Positions 1 through 10,517 of a stretch of 42,490 nt of DNA are shown here, one piece after another. Position numbers and translations under genes: made by a program. The stretch lies in assembly GCA_902542795.1 (NCBI GenBank), contig CACBVP010000004.1:1-42490 (forward strand), written 5' to 3'. Positions within the stretch are counted from its first letter, which is position 1. Each line of letters begins with the position of its first letter. Below the pieces are notes generated by a model. That model was not told the DNA's origin. It made no database searches and saw only the letters and a program-made list of their open reading frames with translations. This DNA is from an uncultured Pelagibacteraceae bacterium (GTDB taxonomy: Bacteria > Pseudomonadota > Alphaproteobacteria > Pelagibacterales > Pelagibacteraceae).

Positions 1-2
1 TA

Positions 3-587
3 CTTTTTTGTTTTCCGATTGGAGTAATCTTAGCCCTAGGTAGAAGATCTTCCTTACCAGCAATTAAATATATTTCTATAGGTTTTATAGAACTTTGGAG
101 AGGAGTTCCTCTAATTACAGTTTTGTTTATGTCAGCTGTGATGTTTCCTATGTTTCTACCTGATGGAACTTTTATTGATAAATTAATTAGAGTTTTGATA
201 GCAATCACATTATTTGAGGCAGCTTATATGGCAGAGGTTGTAAGAGGAGGATTGCAAGCTTTACCAAAAGGTCAATACGAAGCTGCTAAATCTTTAGGAA
301 TGGGCTACTGGAGAATGAACGCGTTCATAATATTACCTCAAGCCCTTAAATTAGTAATACCAGGAATAGCAAATACTCTTCTAGCTTTAGTGAAAGATAC
401 ACCATTAATTTTCGTTGTAGGGTTGATGGAATTAGCAGGTATGATAGGTTTAGCAAAAACTAACCCTAAATGGCTTGGAATGGCAATGGAGGGCTATGTT
501 TTTGCAGGTTTAGTTTTCTGGGTAATATGTTATGCAATGAGTAGATACAGTCAAAATTTAGAGAAGAAGTTAAGTACAGAAAGATAA
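3..587 (+). CDS. aapM: General L-amino-acid ABC transporter permease (AapM-like), 5'-truncated by window edge
   Basis: Frame is open upstream of the listed ORF ([47 protein letters not shown]...). Permease EAA-type motif '[24 protein letters not shown]'; C-term '[12 protein letters not shown]'. Confidence 0.85.
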   Translation, partial: LFCFPIGVILALGRRSSLPAIKYISIGFIELWRGVPLITVLFMSAVMFPMFLPDGTFIDKLIRVLIAITLFEAAYMAEVVRGGLQALPKGQYEAAKSLGMGYWRMNAFIILPQALKLVIPGIANTLLALVKDTPLIFVVGLMELAGMIGLAKTNPKWLGMAMEGYVFAGLVFWVICYAMSRYSQNLEKKLSTER

Positions 588-589
588 TT

Positions 590-1321
590 ATGTCGAAAAT
601 AATTGAACTCAAAAATGTAAATAAATGGTTTGATAAGTTTCAAGTTCTAAAGGACATTAACCTTGAAGTTGCCCCGCAAGAAAAGATTGTTATATGCGGA
701 CCATCTGGATCTGGTAAGTCAACGCTAATTAGGTGTGTTAATAGATTAGAAGAGCATCAAGAGGGAAATATTATTGTTGATGGCACAGAACTCTCTGAAA
801 GTACAAAAAATATTGAGAAAATAAGAGCTGAAGTTGGAATGGTATTTCAACAATTTAATTTATTCCCTCATTTATCTATTTTAGATAATTGTTCACTCGC
901 TCCTATTTGGGTTAAAAAACTTCCAAAAAAACAAGCCGAAGAAATAGCAATGAATAATTTAAAACGAGTTCAAATTGATGATCAGGCATTAAAATTTCCT
1001 GGACAACTTTCAGGTGGTCAACAACAGCGTGCTGCGATTGCAAGAGCTTTGTGTATGGAACCTAAAATAATGTTATTTGATGAACCAACATCTGCATTAG
1101 ATCCAGAAATGATCAAAGAAGTTTTAGATGTGATGGTTGATTTAGCAAAAGGTGGAATGACTATGATAGTTGTGACACACGAAATGGGATTCGCTAAAGA
1201 AGTTGCTGATTACATGATTTTCATGGATGAAGGTAAAATTGTAGAAAGAGCTAAAACAAAAGAATTCTTTGAAAATCCTAAATCTGATCGAACGAAACTA
1301 TTCTTAAGTCAAATATTATAA
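590..1321 (+). CDS. aapP: Amino-acid ABC transporter ATP-binding protein
   Basis: Walker [10 protein letters not shown], signature [15 protein letters not shown], Walker [15 protein letters not shown]; directly follows the permease. Confidence 0.92.
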   Translation: MSKIIELKNVNKWFDKFQVLKDINLEVAPQEKIVICGPSGSGKSTLIRCVNRLEEHQEGNIIVDGTELSESTKNIEKIRAEVGMVFQQFNLFPHLSILDNCSLAPIWVKKLPKKQAEEIAMNNLKRVQIDDQALKFPGQLSGGQQQRAAIARALCMEPKIMLFDEPTSALDPEMIKEVLDVMVDLAKGGMTMIVVTHEMGFAKEVADYMIFMDEGKIVERAKTKEFFENPKSDRTKLFLSQIL

Positions 1322-2311
1322 AAATTTTGGTATAGGTAAATTCTTACTTCTTAAAAACTCTTTATTAAAAATTTTACTAGCGTATCTTTTTCCGTGATCA
1401 CACAGAATAGTAACGATAGTTTTTCCAGGACCCATTTGCCTAGCTAATTTTATTGCTCCAGCAATATTAATTCCTGATGATCCACCCAATACAATTTTTT
1501 GCTTTTCGATTAAATCATAAACAATATTTAATGCTTCGGTATCATCTGTTTGAAAAGCATCATCAACAATCGCTTTATCAAAATTCTGCGTAATTCTTCC
1601 TGTTCCAATACCTTCTGTTATTGAACTCCCAGTGCTCTCAAGTTTATTATTTTTGATATGTGAATATAAAGATGATCCCATTGGGTCTGAGAGTGCAATT
1701 TTAATATTTTTGTTTTTATTTTTTAAACCAATTGATACGCCTGCTAATGTACCTCCTGTACCTACTGCACAAGTAAAACCGTCTACAGATCCTGCTGTTT
1801 GACTCCATATTTCTTCAGCTGTTGTTTGAATATGAGCTTCAGTGTTTATAATATTGTCAAATTGGTTCGCCCAATAAACGCCATTTGAATTGGTCTTATT
1901 CAAATTCTCCGCAATCTGTTTGGATTGCTTAATATAGTTTTTTGGATCTGCATAAGGAACGGCATCAACTTCAATAAGTTCAGCACCCAATTCTTTTAAA
2001 GTCTCTTTTTTTTCAATAGATTGGGTTTTAGGTATTACAATCTTTAAATTTAAACCATACTCTTTACAAACTACTGCTAAACCAATCCCTGTATTTCCTG
2101 CGGTGCCCTCAACTATAGTTCCACCTTTTGATATTAATTTCCTTTTTAAGGCATCTTGAACAATAAATAATGCAGCTCGATCCTTTACAGATTCTCCTGG
2201 ATTGAAATATTCAGCTTTACCATAAATGTGGCAACCTGTTAATTCTGAGGCTTGTTTTAATCTAACTAATGGTGTATTTCCAATCTGCGAAATAACTGAG
2301 TTTGTTTCCAT
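1316..2311 (-). CDS. PLP-dependent cysteine synthase family protein (CysK-like)
   Basis: [10 protein letters not shown]-term, [13 protein letters not shown] lysine region, [12 protein letters not shown] loop, [16 protein letters not shown]. Confidence 0.85.
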   Translation of the reverse strand: METNSVISQIGNTPLVRLKQASELTGCHIYGKAEYFNPGESVKDRAALFIVQDALKRKLISKGGTIVEGTAGNTGIGLAVVCKEYGLNLKIVIPKTQSIEKKETLKELGAELIEVDAVPYADPKNYIKQSKQIAENLNKTNSNGVYWANQFDNIINTEAHIQTTAEEIWSQTAGSVDGFTCAVGTGGTLAGVSIGLKNKNKNIKIALSDPMGSSLYSHIKNNKLESTGSSITEGIGTGRITQNFDKAIVDDAFQTDDTEALNIVYDLIEKQKIVLGGSSGINIAGAIKLARQMGPGKTIVTILCDHGKRYASKIFNKEFLRSKNLPIPKFL

Positions 2312-2323
2312 ATCATTAAATAT

Positions 2324-3007
2324 ATGAAAAAGCTTTTACTTTCAATTTTTATATTTTCCTCAATTAGTTTTGAAATATTTAGCCATGTTGATCACTATGC
2401 TAAATATAACTATTTAGAGTATGAGCTGTTTAGAAATAACAAGCCCATAGGGTATCATAAATATGATTTTAAAAGAGAAGGTAAAAATTTAACCATTTAT
2501 AACGAAGTAAGTTTTAAAATCACTAAGCTTGGTATTGATTTGTATGAGTACTATGCATCGGGACAAGAACAATATATCGATGGTGTTTTTTCTGGTTTCA
2601 AGTCTGAAACAAACCAAAATAAAAAAGAAAAGTATGTAAATATTTCAATTGATAAAAAAGACAAAAATTTAATTATCGATGGTTCATCTTATAAAGGCAA
2701 AGCTGATAAAGATATTATTATTGGAACTTGGTGGAACCATGAAATTGTTCAAAAGAACGCCCAAATTAGTGCCGTCTCAGGAAGAATTATTGAACAAAAA
2801 GTTGAGTTTTTAGGTAAGGAAGATGTAAAAATTGGTGATAAAACCTATAAAACATTAAGATTTAATTTTAGTTCATCGGATCCAAGTTTATCTAAAGATA
2901 AAAAACTAAATACTGATATTTGGTATGAAGAAGATACATATCTTTGGGTTAAAGCAGCGTTTGATAAAACAGGATATTGGGAATATAGAATAAAAGAAGT
3001 TAAATAA
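2324..3007 (+). CDS. Exported protein of the DUF6134/DUF3108-like type
   Basis: Signal peptide MKKLLLSIFIFSSISFEIFS; beta-rich body ending 'NTDIWYEEDTYLWVKAAFDKTGYWEYRIK'. Confidence 0.55.
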   Translation: MKKLLLSIFIFSSISFEIFSHVDHYAKYNYLEYELFRNNKPIGYHKYDFKREGKNLTIYNEVSFKITKLGIDLYEYYASGQEQYIDGVFSGFKSETNQNKKEKYVNISIDKKDKNLIIDGSSYKGKADKDIIIGTWWNHEIVQKNAQISAVSGRIIEQKVEFLGKEDVKIGDKTYKTLRFNFSSSDPSLSKDKKLNTDIWYEEDTYLWVKAAFDKTGYWEYRIKEVK

Positions 3008-3150
3008 TCTCAAAATTTAGCTTTATTTTTATAGAAAAAGTCAATACGTTTTTTTTAAAATTTGACCTTTTTTTAAGCTAAAATTATTTTTTTTATATAT
3101 TGCTTAATTGTCCGTTATGGGGTTAATTGTTTAAAAAAAAGGGAGTTCTA

Positions 3151-3516
3151 ATGGAAGAAAATTTCAATATTCATTTAGGAAAAAAATTAAGAATGAGAAG
3201 ATTATCTTTAGGTTTAACCCAAACAAAAGTCGCCCAGGCAATAAACGTTACTTTCCAGCAAATTCAAAAATATGAAAAAGGCACTAACGGAGTTAGTTCT
3301 AATAGATTAATGCAGTTAGCTCAGTTTTTAAAAGTGCCAATTATATATTTTTTTGAAGATTATAAAGAATTTAAAGATGTAAACCTAAGTGAAGATACAA
3401 ATGATGATTTAAACTATTCATTTTTAAGTAGAACTTTCTCTTCTCTTTCATCATCTCAAAAACAAAAGATTTTACAAATTTTAAATAATACTTCAAAATT
3501 TGAGAAAGTAGGTTAG
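3151..3516 (+). CDS. XRE-family HTH transcriptional regulator
   Basis: HTH 'LGKKLRMRRLSLGLTQTKVAQAINVTFQQIQKYEKGTNGVSSNRLMQLAQFLKVPIIYFF'. The listed ORF starts at a TTG (3127); ATG 3151 has a GGGAG Shine-Dalgarno just upstream. Confidence 0.85.
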   Translation: MEENFNIHLGKKLRMRRLSLGLTQTKVAQAINVTFQQIQKYEKGTNGVSSNRLMQLAQFLKVPIIYFFEDYKEFKDVNLSEDTNDDLNYSFLSRTFSSLSSSQKQKILQILNNTSKFEKVG

Positions 3517-3517
3517 T

Positions 3518-3593
3518 TGGCTCCTCGGGCAGGACTCGAACCTGCGACCAATTGATTAACAGTCAACTGCTCTACCAACTGAGCTACCGAGGA
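3518..3593 (-). tRNA. tRNA-Asn(GTT), CCA encoded
   Basis: Reverse complement TCCTCGGTAGCTCAGTTGGTAGAGCAGTTGACTGTTAATCAATTGGTCGCAGGTTCGAGTCCTGCCCGAGGAGCCA; acceptor TCCTCGG/CCGAGGA, anticodon GTT. Confidence 0.97.
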
Positions 3594-3639
3594 ATAAAGC
3601 GCAACATACTTTTTTTAATTAAATAAAACAACTAAATTT

Positions 3640-3713
3640 TGGAGGCCACGCCCAGAATCGAACTGGGATAAAAGGATTTGCAATCCTCTGCGTAACCATT
3701 CCGCCACGTGGCC
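3640..3713 (-). tRNA. tRNA-Cys(GCA), CCA encoded
   Basis: Reverse complement GGCCACGTGGCGGAATGGTTACGCAGAGGATTGCAAATCCTTTTATCCCAGTTCGATTCTGGGCGTGGCCTCCA; acceptor GGCCACG/CGTGGCC, anticodon GCA. Confidence 0.97.
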
Positions 3714-3827
3714 AATCATATAAACTAATTATTTATTAAAGCATTTAATTATTTTAATAAAGAAAAATCTAACTATTAGGGGTTGTAGGCTTATAGATAT
3801 AAAGTAAATTAGAAATTATTCAAAATT

Positions 3828-6473
3828 ATGGAATTTAAGAAATACGACCATTCAAAAGAAGAAAAAATAATCACTGATTATTGGATAAATAATAAGTGTT
3901 TTATACCTAAAAAATCTAAATCAAATAAAAAGTTTTCTGTTGTAATACCACCGCCAAATATAACTGGGAGACTACATATGGGTCATGCCTTAAATAACAG
4001 CCTCCAAGATGTTTTAGTTAGATTTAAGAGAATGAGTGGATTTGAAACATTATGGCAACCAGGTACAGATCATGCAGGTATAGCTACTCAAGCAGTTGTA
4101 GAAAAAAATCTTGAAAAAGAAAACTTAAATAAAAATCAGTTAGGTAGAGATAATTTCATAAAAAAAGTTTGGGAATGGAAAGAAGAGTCTGGTGGAATAA
4201 TATTAGATCAATTAAAAAAATTAGGTTGCTCTTGTGACTGGTCTAGAACCAGGTTTACTATGGATCAAGACTTATCCAAGGCTGTAATCAAAGTTTTTGT
4301 AGATCTTTATAATGGCAAATTGATTTATAAAGACAAAAAATTAGTGAACTGGGATACGAAACTTCAAACAGCTATTTCTGATTTAGAGGTCATACAAAAG
4401 GATGTTCAATCTCAATTATATTACATAGATTATGCTATTGAAGGAACTGCTGATAAAATCACAATTGCAACCACGAGACCTGAAACAATGATGGGTGATA
4501 CTGCTATAGCGGTAAATCCAAAAGATGAAAGATATAAGTTATTAATTGGAAAAAATGTTTCTATACCATTAGTTAATAGGTCTATTAAAATAATTGCTGA
4601 TCATTACGCTGACCCAGAACAAGGTTCTGGAGCAGTTAAAATTACCCCTGCCCATGATTTTAATGATTATGACGTTGGAAAAAGAAATAATCTACAAGTA
4701 ATAAACATATTAGAAAAAAATGGTTCAATTAACAAAAATGGAATAAAGGAATTTATTGGTTTAGATCGTTTTGAAGCAAGAAAGTTATTAATCAAGAAAC
4801 TTAAGGAAAATGGTTTTTTAGTAAAAATAGAAAATATTAAAAATAAAGTTCCTTACGGCGATAGATCTAATTCAATTATTGAACCATTATTAACAGAACA
4901 ATGGTTTGTTGATGCAAAAAAGTTAGCAAAAAAACCTATTAAAATTGTTAAAGATAGTAAAACATCTTTTTATCCTGAAAATTGGACAAAAACTTTTTTT
5001 CAATGGATGAAAAATATTGAGCCTTGGTGTATCTCTCGTCAAATTTGGTGGGGTCACAGAATTCCGGCTTGGTATGATGACAAGAATAATATTTTTGTAG
5101 CTGAAAATGAAAAAAAAGCTTTAATATTAGCTAAGAAAAAAAATAAAAAAACTCTCAAACTAAGACAAGAAACTGATGTTCTTGATACTTGGTTTTCATC
5201 AGCTCTATGGCCGTTCGCAACATTAGGTTGGCCAAATAAAACCAAAGAACTTTCAAAATTTTATCCCACATCTGTATTAGTAACAGGTTTTGATATTATT
5301 TTTTTCTGGGTAGCAAGAATGCTTATGATGGGAAATCATTTTCAGAATAAAACTCCTTTTAATAAAGTTTATGTTCATGCGCTAGTAAGAGATGAAAAAG
5401 GACAGAAGATGTCCAAATCTAAAGGGAATGTAATTGATCCATTAGAATTAATAAAAGAATATGGAGCAGACAGCTTAAGGTTTACTTTAATTTCAATGGC
5501 ATCACCTGGTAGAGATGTAAAATTAGCAAAAGATAGAGTGATAGGTAATAGGAACTTTATTACAAAAATTTGGAGTGCAAATAATTTTTTACAATTAAAT
5601 AAATGTAAATTTGATAAGAAAATAAATATTAATTCTATTAAATTATCAATTAATCACTGGATTTATAATGAATTTGTAACAACTCAAAATTTAGTAACTA
5701 AAAGTCTTGAAATTTTTAGGTTTGATGAGGCCGCAAAACATATCTATCAATTCGTTTGGCATTATTATTGTGATTGGTATTTAGAATTTTTAAAACCAAT
5801 TTTTAACTCTCAAAATAAATCTGAATTAAATGAAGCTAGATTATTTTCCTCTTTTATGATGTCGAATATACTTAAGTTGTTGCATCCATTTATCCCTTTT
5901 TTTACCGAAACAGTTTGGATTAAGAACAATTATAAAAAATTAACTAAAACAAACTTGATTCTATCTGAGTGGCCAAAATATAAAACGATAAGCAAGTTTA
6001 AAAAAAACTGTAAAGATATAAATAATTTAATTGAATTTATTTCAACTATAAGATCATCAAAATCAGAATTAAAAATTACTCCTAAATTATATTGCGATGT
6101 TCATTTCTTGGAAAAATCATCTAAGTTAAGAAAAATAATTCAAAATAACTTAATTCTAGCTAAACATGTCGGCAGAATAGAAAATATTTTAAAATTGAAA
6201 AAAGTTGATAATAACTCAATTGAAATTTTATCCCAAAATGAAAAAATTTCTTTAAATTTTAATGAAAATATTGATTTAGCATCTCAAAAAATAAGAATTT
6301 CCCAAAAAATTGAGAAGTTAAACAATCAAATAAATGCTTTAGATAATAAACTAAAAAATAAAGCTTATATAAAAAATGCTCCCAAGGAAATTGTTCAAAA
6401 TGATAAAAAATTACTTAAAGAATTAACTATTGAAGATAGTAAATTAAGAAGTATTGTAACTAGTATCAATTAA
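3828..6473 (+). CDS. valS: Valyl-tRNA synthetase
   Basis: [16 protein letters not shown] (HIGH), [12 protein letters not shown] (KMSKS), C-terminal coiled-coil tRNA-binding arm. Confidence 0.97.
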   Translation: MEFKKYDHSKEEKIITDYWINNKCFIPKKSKSNKKFSVVIPPPNITGRLHMGHALNNSLQDVLVRFKRMSGFETLWQPGTDHAGIATQAVVEKNLEKENLNKNQLGRDNFIKKVWEWKEESGGIILDQLKKLGCSCDWSRTRFTMDQDLSKAVIKVFVDLYNGKLIYKDKKLVNWDTKLQTAISDLEVIQKDVQSQLYYIDYAIEGTADKITIATTRPETMMGDTAIAVNPKDERYKLLIGKNVSIPLVNRSIKIIADHYADPEQGSGAVKITPAHDFNDYDVGKRNNLQVINILEKNGSINKNGIKEFIGLDRFEARKLLIKKLKENGFLVKIENIKNKVPYGDRSNSIIEPLLTEQWFVDAKKLAKKPIKIVKDSKTSFYPENWTKTFFQWMKNIEPWCISRQIWWGHRIPAWYDDKNNIFVAENEKKALILAKKKNKKTLKLRQETDVLDTWFSSALWPFATLGWPNKTKELSKFYPTSVLVTGFDIIFFWVARMLMMGNHFQNKTPFNKVYVHALVRDEKGQKMSKSKGNVIDPLELIKEYGADSLRFTLISMASPGRDVKLAKDRVIGNRNFITKIWSANNFLQLNKCKFDKKININSIKLSINHWIYNEFVTTQNLVTKSLEIFRFDEAAKHIYQFVWHYYCDWYLEFLKPIFNSQNKSELNEARLFSSFMMSNILKLLHPFIPFFTETVWIKNNYKKLTKTNLILSEWPKYKTISKFKKNCKDINNLIEFISTIRSSKSELKITPKLYCDVHFLEKSSKLRKIIQNNLILAKHVGRIENILKLKKVDNNSIEILSQNEKISLNFNENIDLASQKIRISQKIEKLNNQINALDNKLKNKAYIKNAPKEIVQNDKKLLKELTIEDSKLRSIVTSIN

Positions 6474-6475
6474 AA

Positions 6476-8194
6476 ATGTCAAAATTTAATAAAAAAAAAT
6501 TACCAAGTCGTCATACTTCTCTAGGTCCAGACAGAGCCCCTCATAGATCATTTTACTACGCTATGGGAGAAACAGAACAAGATGTAGCAAAACCATTTGT
6601 TGGTGTTGTTTCAACTTGGAACGAAGCTGCTCCTTGCAACACAGCTTTAATGAGACAAGCACAATCGGTTAAAAAAGGTGTGAAAGAGAGCGGTGGGACA
6701 CCAAGAGAATTTTGCACAATAACCGTTACGGATGGTATAGCAATGGGTCATGAGGGAATGAAATCATCTTTAATTTCAAGAGAGATAATAGCTGACTCTG
6801 CCGAACTTACTGTTAGAGGACACTGTTATGATGCTTTAGTTGGGATTGCTGGCTGTGATAAATCTTTACCAGGTTTAATGATGTCCATGCTTAGACTAAA
6901 TGTTCCTAGTGTTTTTATTTATGGTGGCTCTATCTTACCTGGAAAATTTAAAGGAAAAGACGTTACAGTCGTAGATGTGTTCGAAGCTGTTGGTAAACAT
7001 TCTTCAGGAAAAATGTCTTCAGACGAATTAAGAAAATTAGAATTAGTTGCTTGCCCAAGCGCAGGAGCGTGCGGGGGACAATTTACGGCTAATACTATGG
7101 CTTGTGTATCTGAAGCAATAGGTCTTGCATTACCATATTCTGCAGGAACACCAGCGCCTTATGAAGAAAGAGATAAGTATGCTTTTGATAGTGGTCAAAC
7201 AGTAATGAACTTATTAGAAAAAAATATTAAACCACGTGATATCGTAACAAAAAAAGCTTTAGAAAATGCTGCTACAATAGTTGCAGCTACTGGAGGATCA
7301 ACTAACGCTGCTTTACATCTACCAGCTTTAGCAAACGAAGTTGGAATAAAATTTGATCTTATGGACGTTGCAAAAATATTTAAAAAAACACCTTATCTTG
7401 CAGATTTGAAACCTGGTGGAAAATATGTAGCTAAAGATATGTGGGAAGCAGGTGGTGTTCCTATGTTATTAAAAACTTTATATGAGGGAGGTTATATTCA
7501 TGGTGAGTGTATGACTGTTACAGGAAAAACTATGAAAGAAAACTTAGCAAATATAAAATTTAATACTAATCAAAAAGTTCTAAGAGAATATAATAACCCA
7601 CTTTCTCCAGATGGAGGTGTTGTTGGGTTAAAAGGCAATCTAGCCCCAGAAGGAGCAATCGTAAAAATTGCGGGATTAAAAAAATTACAATTTACAGGTA
7701 AAGCTAGATGTTTTGATAATGAAGAAGACGCAATGAAAGCAGTGCAAACAAAAAAATACAAAGATGGAGACGTAATAATAATCAGATACGAAGGTCCAAA
7801 AGGTGGCCCAGGAATGAGAGAAATGCTTTCAACAACTGGAGCTATTTATGGCCAAGGTAAAGGTGAAAAAGTTGCACTTATTACTGACGGAAGATTTTCA
7901 GGAGCTACTAGAGGTTTTTGTGTTGGTCATGTTGGTCCAGAAGCCGCAATGGGTGGCCCAATTGCACTTCTTAAAAATGGAGATGTAATCGACATTGATG
8001 CAAAAAAAGGTTCGATTAATGTTAGACTAACTAACGCTCAATTAAAAGCTAGAAGAAAAAAATGGAAAGAAAAAAAATCAAGTTTTGGATCGGGCACAAT
8101 ATGGAAATATGCACAAACAGTTGGACCTGCTTACCTCGGAGCTCCAACTCACCCAGGTAAGAAAAAAGAAGTTAAAGAATATTCAAAAATTTAA
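6476..8194 (+). CDS. ilvD: Dihydroxy-acid dehydratase
   Basis: [48 protein letters not shown]. Confidence 0.97.
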   Translation: MSKFNKKKLPSRHTSLGPDRAPHRSFYYAMGETEQDVAKPFVGVVSTWNEAAPCNTALMRQAQSVKKGVKESGGTPREFCTITVTDGIAMGHEGMKSSLISREIIADSAELTVRGHCYDALVGIAGCDKSLPGLMMSMLRLNVPSVFIYGGSILPGKFKGKDVTVVDVFEAVGKHSSGKMSSDELRKLELVACPSAGACGGQFTANTMACVSEAIGLALPYSAGTPAPYEERDKYAFDSGQTVMNLLEKNIKPRDIVTKKALENAATIVAATGGSTNAALHLPALANEVGIKFDLMDVAKIFKKTPYLADLKPGGKYVAKDMWEAGGVPMLLKTLYEGGYIHGECMTVTGKTMKENLANIKFNTNQKVLREYNNPLSPDGGVVGLKGNLAPEGAIVKIAGLKKLQFTGKARCFDNEEDAMKAVQTKKYKDGDVIIIRYEGPKGGPGMREMLSTTGAIYGQGKGEKVALITDGRFSGATRGFCVGHVGPEAAMGGPIALLKNGDVIDIDAKKGSINVRLTNAQLKARRKKWKEKKSSFGSGTIWKYAQTVGPAYLGAPTHPGKKKEVKEYSKI

Positions 8195-9396
8195 TGAAAA
8201 TACGTCCAGTTATTTTATGTGGCGGTTCTGGCACACGACTTTGGTCTGATAAAAAACATCATCAACCAAAACAATTTATCGACTTTGGAAATTGGACACT
8301 ATTCGGAAAAACTTTAGAGAGAGTTAAAAATTCGATTTTTGATTATCCAATAATAAGCACCAATCAAAAATACATAAGTGAAATTAAAAAACATTTAAGA
8401 CTAAAAGGTATTAAAAAATATAAAATTATACTTGAACCAGCAAAAAGAAATACTGCACCTGCTATGCTTAGTTCAGTTTTAATTAAAGAAATACCCGAAA
8501 ATCAACCTTTAATTTTTTTAACCTCAGACCATTTAATTGAAAAAACAAAACTGTTTAATCAAGCTATTAAGCAAAACCAAAAATATTTGACAGAAAATAA
8601 TATTTTTATATTTGGTATTAAACCTTCTAATCCTTCTTCTGAATTTGGTTATTTTTTATCAAAAAAAATAAAAAACAAAAACAAGGTTACAAGATTTATT
8701 GAAAAACCTAATTTAGAAAAAGCAAAAAAAATTATTAAAAAAAATGCCTATTGGAACTCTGGAATGTTTTTCTTAACAAAAAAATCAATAATTAATAACT
8801 TTAAAAAGTTCCAAAATAGAAACTTTAATAATTGTTTAAATTCTGTAAACAAATCAAAATTAAAAAATAATATTTACTATCTTCAAAAAAATGATTTTTT
8901 AAAATGCAAATCAATTTCTTTTGATTATGCAATATTGGAAAAATCAAAATATATTAATGCTATAAATTTAAATATACCCTGGTCTGACCTAGGCAGCTGG
9001 AAAGAGATTTGTAAAGTTTATGATAAATTAAAAACTAAATACCAAAGAAAAAAAAATATTTTTTACAGACCTTGGGGCAGATATACAAACTTGTATAATG
9101 GAAAAAATTTTTTAATAAAAGAATTATACGTTAAACCTAAAGGGGTTTTAAGTCTTCAAAAACATTTTCATCGTTCTGAGCATTGGGTAGTAACTCAAGG
9201 TACTCCAAAAATTACACTAAACAAAAACAAATTTGTTTTGAAGCCTAATGAAACTATTTTTATTCCTGTAAAATCTATACACAGAATTGAAAATCCTTAT
9301 AAAAAACCGGTTAAGATAATTGAAGCTCAATTAGGCTCAATTTTAAAAGAGACAGATATTGTCAGGTATCAAGATATATACGGTAGAGTTAAATAA
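8194..9396 (+). CDS. manC: Mannose-1-phosphate guanylyltransferase / mannose-6-phosphate isomerase type
   Basis: N-term ILCGGSGTRLW...PKQF, FIEKPNLEKAKK, WNSGMFF; C-term cupin RPWGRY...LQKHFHRSEHWVVTQGT. Confidence 0.88.
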   Translation: MKIRPVILCGGSGTRLWSDKKHHQPKQFIDFGNWTLFGKTLERVKNSIFDYPIISTNQKYISEIKKHLRLKGIKKYKIILEPAKRNTAPAMLSSVLIKEIPENQPLIFLTSDHLIEKTKLFNQAIKQNQKYLTENNIFIFGIKPSNPSSEFGYFLSKKIKNKNKVTRFIEKPNLEKAKKIIKKNAYWNSGMFFLTKKSIINNFKKFQNRNFNNCLNSVNKSKLKNNIYYLQKNDFLKCKSISFDYAILEKSKYINAINLNIPWSDLGSWKEICKVYDKLKTKYQRKKNIFYRPWGRYTNLYNGKNFLIKELYVKPKGVLSLQKHFHRSEHWVVTQGTPKITLNKNKFVLKPNETIFIPVKSIHRIENPYKKPVKIIEAQLGSILKETDIVRYQDIYGRVK

Positions 9397-10165
9397 TTTC
9401 TAATTCGATTGGTGTGTGATCAGAGGGTTTCTCTTTTGATCTTGGTTTTTTATTTATTTTAATTGATTTTACATTTTCAATTAAATTATTTGAAAGTAAA
9501 AAATGATCTATTCTCATACCATAGTTTTTCTGCCAAGATCCTGCAAAATAGTCCCAAAAAGTATACTCTTGTTTTGTTTTATTTTTCAAACGATAGACAT
9601 CTTTAAAACCCAAATTAATTAGTTCTCTATATTTTTTTCTAATTTCTAATCTTCCTAAAGCATCGTTTTCATATCTTTTGAAATCATGTACGTCAATTTC
9701 TTCAGGAATAATGTTAAAATCTCCAGCGATAAGTATATTTGATTTTTTTTGAACATTTTTTTTAATATTATTTATAAATTTTTTTAACCATGTTTTCTTG
9801 TATTCATATTTTTCTGTATCAACAGGGTTTCCATTAGGAACATATATATTTACAAGGACTATAATTTTTTTTTTAAACTTTAAATCAGCGGTAATTATTC
9901 GTGATTGCTTTAAATCGTCCTTGATAAAATTAAGATTGATATTATTAAGTTCATTTTTAGAAATTATAGCAACGCCATTATAACTTTTTTGACCAAATAC
10001 GTACGATACGTAACCTAAATTTTTAAACTCATCGGTTGGAAAATTCTCATTTTGTGTTTTAATTTCCTGTAACAAGAGTATATCTGGTTCAGAATCCTTA
10101 ATATAATTTTTTATATTTTCTATTCTTGCTCTTACAGAATTAACATTCCAAGATATAATTTTCAT
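9389..10165 (-). CDS. xthA: Exodeoxyribonuclease III
   Basis: MKIISWNVNSVRARIEN, LLQEIKTQ, AGDFNIIPEEIDV, RIDHFLLS, PSDHTPIELEI. Start placed at the internal ATG giving MKIISWNV. Confidence 0.93.
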   Translation of the reverse strand: MKIISWNVNSVRARIENIKNYIKDSEPDILLLQEIKTQNENFPTDEFKNLGYVSYVFGQKSYNGVAIISKNELNNINLNFIKDDLKQSRIITADLKFKKKIIVLVNIYVPNGNPVDTEKYEYKKTWLKKFINNIKKNVQKKSNILIAGDFNIIPEEIDVHDFKRYENDALGRLEIRKKYRELINLGFKDVYRLKNKTKQEYTFWDYFAGSWQKNYGMRIDHFLLSNNLIENVKSIKINKKPRSKEKPSDHTPIELEII

Positions 10166-10479
10166 TAAACTGAGAATGAAAGACCACAACCACATGAGGC
10201 AGTTGCTTTAGGATTATCAATTACAAATGACTCTCCAATCATCTCTTTTTTGAAATCAACAACAGACCCAGAGATGATATCAAGAGAAGATCTATCAATA
10301 ATTACTTTATCAAAAACAACATCATCATCATTAGTTTTTGTATCAAAACCAAAATTATATTTAAATCCAGAACAGCCTCCACCTTGGACAGTGATTCTAA
10401 AAAACTTCTTATCTTGATCTTTAGTTATTATATTGATTTGATTTAAAGCTTGATCAGTAAAATTTAATTTCTTTTCCAT
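10165..10479 (-). CDS. erpA: HesB/IscA/ErpA-type iron-sulfur insertion protein
   Basis: GGGCSGFKYNFGF and C-term CGCGLSFSV ligand motifs. Start placed at ATG 10479 (MEKKLNFT). Confidence 0.87.
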   Translation of the reverse strand: MEKKLNFTDQALNQINIITKDQDKKFFRITVQGGGCSGFKYNFGFDTKTNDDDVVFDKVIIDRSSLDIISGSVVDFKKEMIGESFVIDNPKATASCGCGLSFSV

Positions 10480-10517
10480 AAACAATGTATATCTAGTATA
10501 TAATCTATGTATAAAGC

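Noticed and set aside
3714-3827. Possible riboswitch or T-box upstream of valS
   Set aside because: No T-box motif or convincing stems; a TATAAA (3798-3803) and short leader suffice as a plain promoter.
5054-5245. Antisense ORFs inside large genes (e.g. 5054-5245, 7570-7761, 9798-9983, 12250-12456, 12309-12524, 15927-16220, 18583-18777, 19756-19971, 20128-20349, 22272-22484, 23188-23439, 25836-26030, 26814-27059, 31437-31718, 32545-32838, 36263-36487, 39888-40103, 41843-42046)
   Set aside because: They lie opposite clearly conserved genes, show no recognisable motifs and are explained by codon-usage shadow frames.
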